Assembly (NCBI GenBank): GCA_946480965.1
Contig: CAMLMI010000117.1
Span: 1 to 12,402 of the forward strand
Direction: 5' to 3'
DNA length: 12,402 bases
Source: an uncultured Verrucomicrobiales bacterium
GTDB taxonomy: Bacteria > Verrucomicrobiota > Verrucomicrobiae > Limisphaerales > CANJSG01
Positions within the stretch are counted from its first letter, which is position 1, and the number at the start of each line of letters is the position of its first letter. Positions 12,315 to 12,402 of the stretch are shown in pieces. Under the pieces are notes generated by a model. The model saw only the letters and a program-made list of their open reading frames with translations, was not told the origin of the DNA and did no database searches. Position numbers and translations under genes: made by a program.

Positions 12315-12402
12315 GACGAGGAGCGGGGGCGGGGCCGCACCCGCGGGGACGCACCCAAAAAACCCCCGGCCCCCCACTGCCAAAAAACGGGGCACCCGGC
12401 GG
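12315..12402. other. Low-complexity GC-rich tail, possible ragged contig end
   Basis: After the permease stop the sequence turns into runs of G, C and A (GGGGGCGGGG, CCCAAAAAACCCCCGG, GCCAAAAAACGGGG). This composition is unlike either the genes or the other intergenic repeats here. No gene, promoter or terminator can be read from it. It may be low-quality assembly at a contig edge. Confidence 0.5.

Overview
The window is GC-rich bacterial DNA (12.4 kb) with closely packed genes, weak or absent Shine-Dalgarno sites and many palindromic intergenic repeats. Gene content (DUF3500 secreted protein, paired FtsX-type permeases, a 23S-rRNA-intervening-sequence four-helix-bundle protein, an XseA with a QWDFGDLF N-terminus, and repeats that read through as 'SADILSA'-like or 'PSPRPTGRG'-like peptides) fits a Verrucomicrobiota bacterium of the Pedosphaera/Limisphaerales kind. 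This is inferred from remembered family patterns; no marker gene proves it.

Region 1 (1-2221) looks like accessory or mobile-element DNA. It holds a small XRE-type regulator, a 78-aa conserved-looking small protein with its own terminator, then a two-gene operon of a degenerate TOPRIM (DnaG-like) protein and a beta-class DNA methyltransferase, closed by a strong terminator. The small gene and the operon are each preceded by a near-identical ~52-bp leader element (409-460 and 846-897) with a 7-bp hairpin. This is the best candidate for something undescribed.

Region 2 (2222-4870) starts with a REP/MITE-like inverted repeat (2295-2391). The minus-strand pair ymdB-xseA follows, with a 3-nt gap. 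xseA carries a 61-bp palindromic repeat in frame in its N-terminal linker.

Region 3 (4871-7521) holds, on the plus strand, a secreted DUF3500 protein, a second copy of the palindrome found in xseA (6076-6137), an RlmD/RlmCD-type 23S rRNA uracil-C5 methyltransferase, and a nested AT-rich inverted repeat (7360-7438).

Region 4 (7522-12314) is a plus-strand ABC-export cluster: ATPase, FtsX-like permease 1 (ATGA overlap), a secreted serine beta-lactamase-family protein whose N-terminus is built partly from another palindromic repeat, a four-helix-bundle (23S IVP) cassette bounded by GTCCAAA-type repeats, and FtsX-like permease 2. The ATPase and the two permeases probably form one MacB/LolCDE-type exporter, with the two middle genes as insertions or co-expressed passengers. 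The last ~88 bases are low-complexity and resemble a ragged contig end.

No tRNA, rRNA, CRISPR array, transposase or integrase was seen.
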